This document shows positions 6,035 to 6,252 of a stretch of 6,252 nucleotides of DNA, one piece after another. Positions within the stretch are counted from its first letter, which is position 1, and every line of letters begins with the position of its first letter. This DNA comes from an uncultured Verrucomicrobiales bacterium (GTDB lineage: Bacteria; Verrucomicrobiota; Verrucomicrobiia; Verrucomicrobiales; Akkermansiaceae), in assembly GCA_937916135.1 (NCBI GenBank), contig CALFTQ010000065.1, positions 1 to 6,252 on the forward strand, read 5' to 3'. The notes beneath the pieces are model-generated. The model saw nothing but the letters and a program-made list of their open reading frames with translations. It had not been told where the DNA came from and made no database searches. Both the position numbers and the translations under genes were made by a program.

Positions 6035-6106
6035 TTACTCTGCCGGAGCCGCAGCAGGAGCCGCAGGGACTGAACTTTCCCATTCCGGCAGCACGGACAC
6101 CACCAC
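6035..6106 (-). CDS. Possible 23-residue leader peptide or tail of a decayed gene
   Basis: Reading from a GTG at 6106 to TAA at 6035-6037 gives a peptide that begins with Val codons, contains SVLPEWESSV and ends VPAAPAAAPAE. The Ala/Pro-rich acidic end looks like a real bacterial C-terminus. The DNA changes abruptly from AT-rich (6107-6252) to GC-rich here, which is what a short coding segment would do. An in-frame stop at 6119-6121 limits it upstream. GAGGTGA at 6119-6125 could act as a ribosome site, though it is rather far (12 bases) from the GTG. It could be a leader peptide of the operon, a small protein, or the remnant of a gene whose front was lost. Other frames over this stretch are also open, which weakens the case. 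Confidence 0.25.
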   Translation of the reverse strand: MVVSVLPEWESSVPAAPAAAPAE

Positions 6107-6135
6107 TTTTATAGGAAATCACCTCATCATTTGAA

Positions 6136-6164
6136 AGTCTACCACCTCAATATACAAAAGTCAA
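6136..6164 (-). promoter_or_regulatory. Candidate sigma70-type promoter for the operon
   Basis: On the minus strand TTGACT (6159-6164) and TAGACT (6136-6141) are separated by exactly 17 bases. They match the -35 consensus at 5 of 6 positions and the -10 at 4 of 6. The region is AT-rich and lies just upstream of the first gene. Transcription would start near 6129, giving a leader of about 170 bases. TATAAC near 6174-6179 and TATAAA at 6108-6113 were also considered but have poor -35 partners. This is consensus matching only. Confidence 0.45.
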
Positions 6165-6252
6165 AAGAAAAATGTTATAAATAAGAAACGAGACATACAC
6201 ACGTGTCCCAAAGATTTGGTAAGCTATAGAAACATCAGCAACATTTTGGAAG

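Larger units (their letters stand above)
5959..6252. other. Upstream intergenic region
   Basis: This 294-base stretch holds the candidate promoter, the possible 23-residue frame and the inverted repeat described separately. From 6107 to 6252 it is AT-rich. The only other structure I see is an 8-base palindrome, ACACGTGT, at 6199-6206. No tRNA, riboswitch or start of a neighbouring gene is recognisable before the window ends. Confidence 0.6.

Noticed and set aside
42..6049. GCCGGAGC found three times outside the genes (42-49, 5995-6002, 6042-6049)
   Set aside because: Eight bases with no shared flanks or spacing; likely chance in GC-rich DNA.
6035..6140. A second minus-strand frame in the leader with a Cys/Gly-rich product (MGKFSPCGSCCGSG)
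   Set aside because: No ribosome site and odd composition; it is best explained as a shifted reading of the GC-rich Ala/Pro segment.
1..6252. CRISPR array, tRNA, rRNA, insertion sequence or toxin-antitoxin pair
   Set aside because: I saw no regularly spaced repeats, cloverleaf, transposase or toxin motifs.

Overview
The window is one compact gene cluster. Six genes lie on the minus strand and read right to left, with gaps of 2, 8, 9 and 6 bases and one 8-base overlap. This spacing indicates a single operon. The + strand carries no convincing gene; its long open frames lie antisense to the real genes and look like no protein family. The sequence suggests a Gram-negative-type bacterium: five of the six products have Sec signal peptides, and one is a periplasmic or extracellular type of nucleotidase. 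Most of the genes lack a clear Shine-Dalgarno sequence. The beta-rich domain pattern (GKxLxIxFxGA, then a Tyr-rich strand, then IxLxF and sGtAxxxW) recalls secreted proteins of Akkermansia-like Verrucomicrobiota. That assignment is an impression from memory, not something the sequence proves.

Layout in transcription order: (1) an AT-rich leader at 5959-6252, with a plausible sigma70-type promoter at 6136-6164 and a GC-rich island that could encode a 23-residue peptide or be the tail of a decayed gene; (2) 5095-5958, a secreted ankyrin plus Sel1-like-repeat protein; (3) 4898-5092, a 64-residue protein with a ThiS/MoaD-like beta-grasp pattern, the only main gene product without a signal peptide; (4) 3471-4889, a secreted 5'-nucleotidase-family metallophosphoesterase with the complete metal-site motif set; (5-7) three tandem paralogues at 2052-3461, 929-2059 and 68-922. 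Each paralogue has a signal peptide, one or two copies of a roughly 100-125-residue beta-rich domain, a helical ERLYxKRL linker and a C-terminal ankyrin module. The three genes arose by duplication. The ankyrin-coding DNA of the outer two is still about four-fifths identical by eye over 90 bases.

The most unusual aspect is the combination. A secreted nucleotidase is packed between four secreted repeat-scaffold proteins, three of which share a domain I cannot assign to a named family. One reading is an envelope or secreted assembly for capturing and dephosphorylating nucleotides, with the ankyrin proteins as binding or scaffold parts. The sequence shows co-transcription and export; the functional link is inference.
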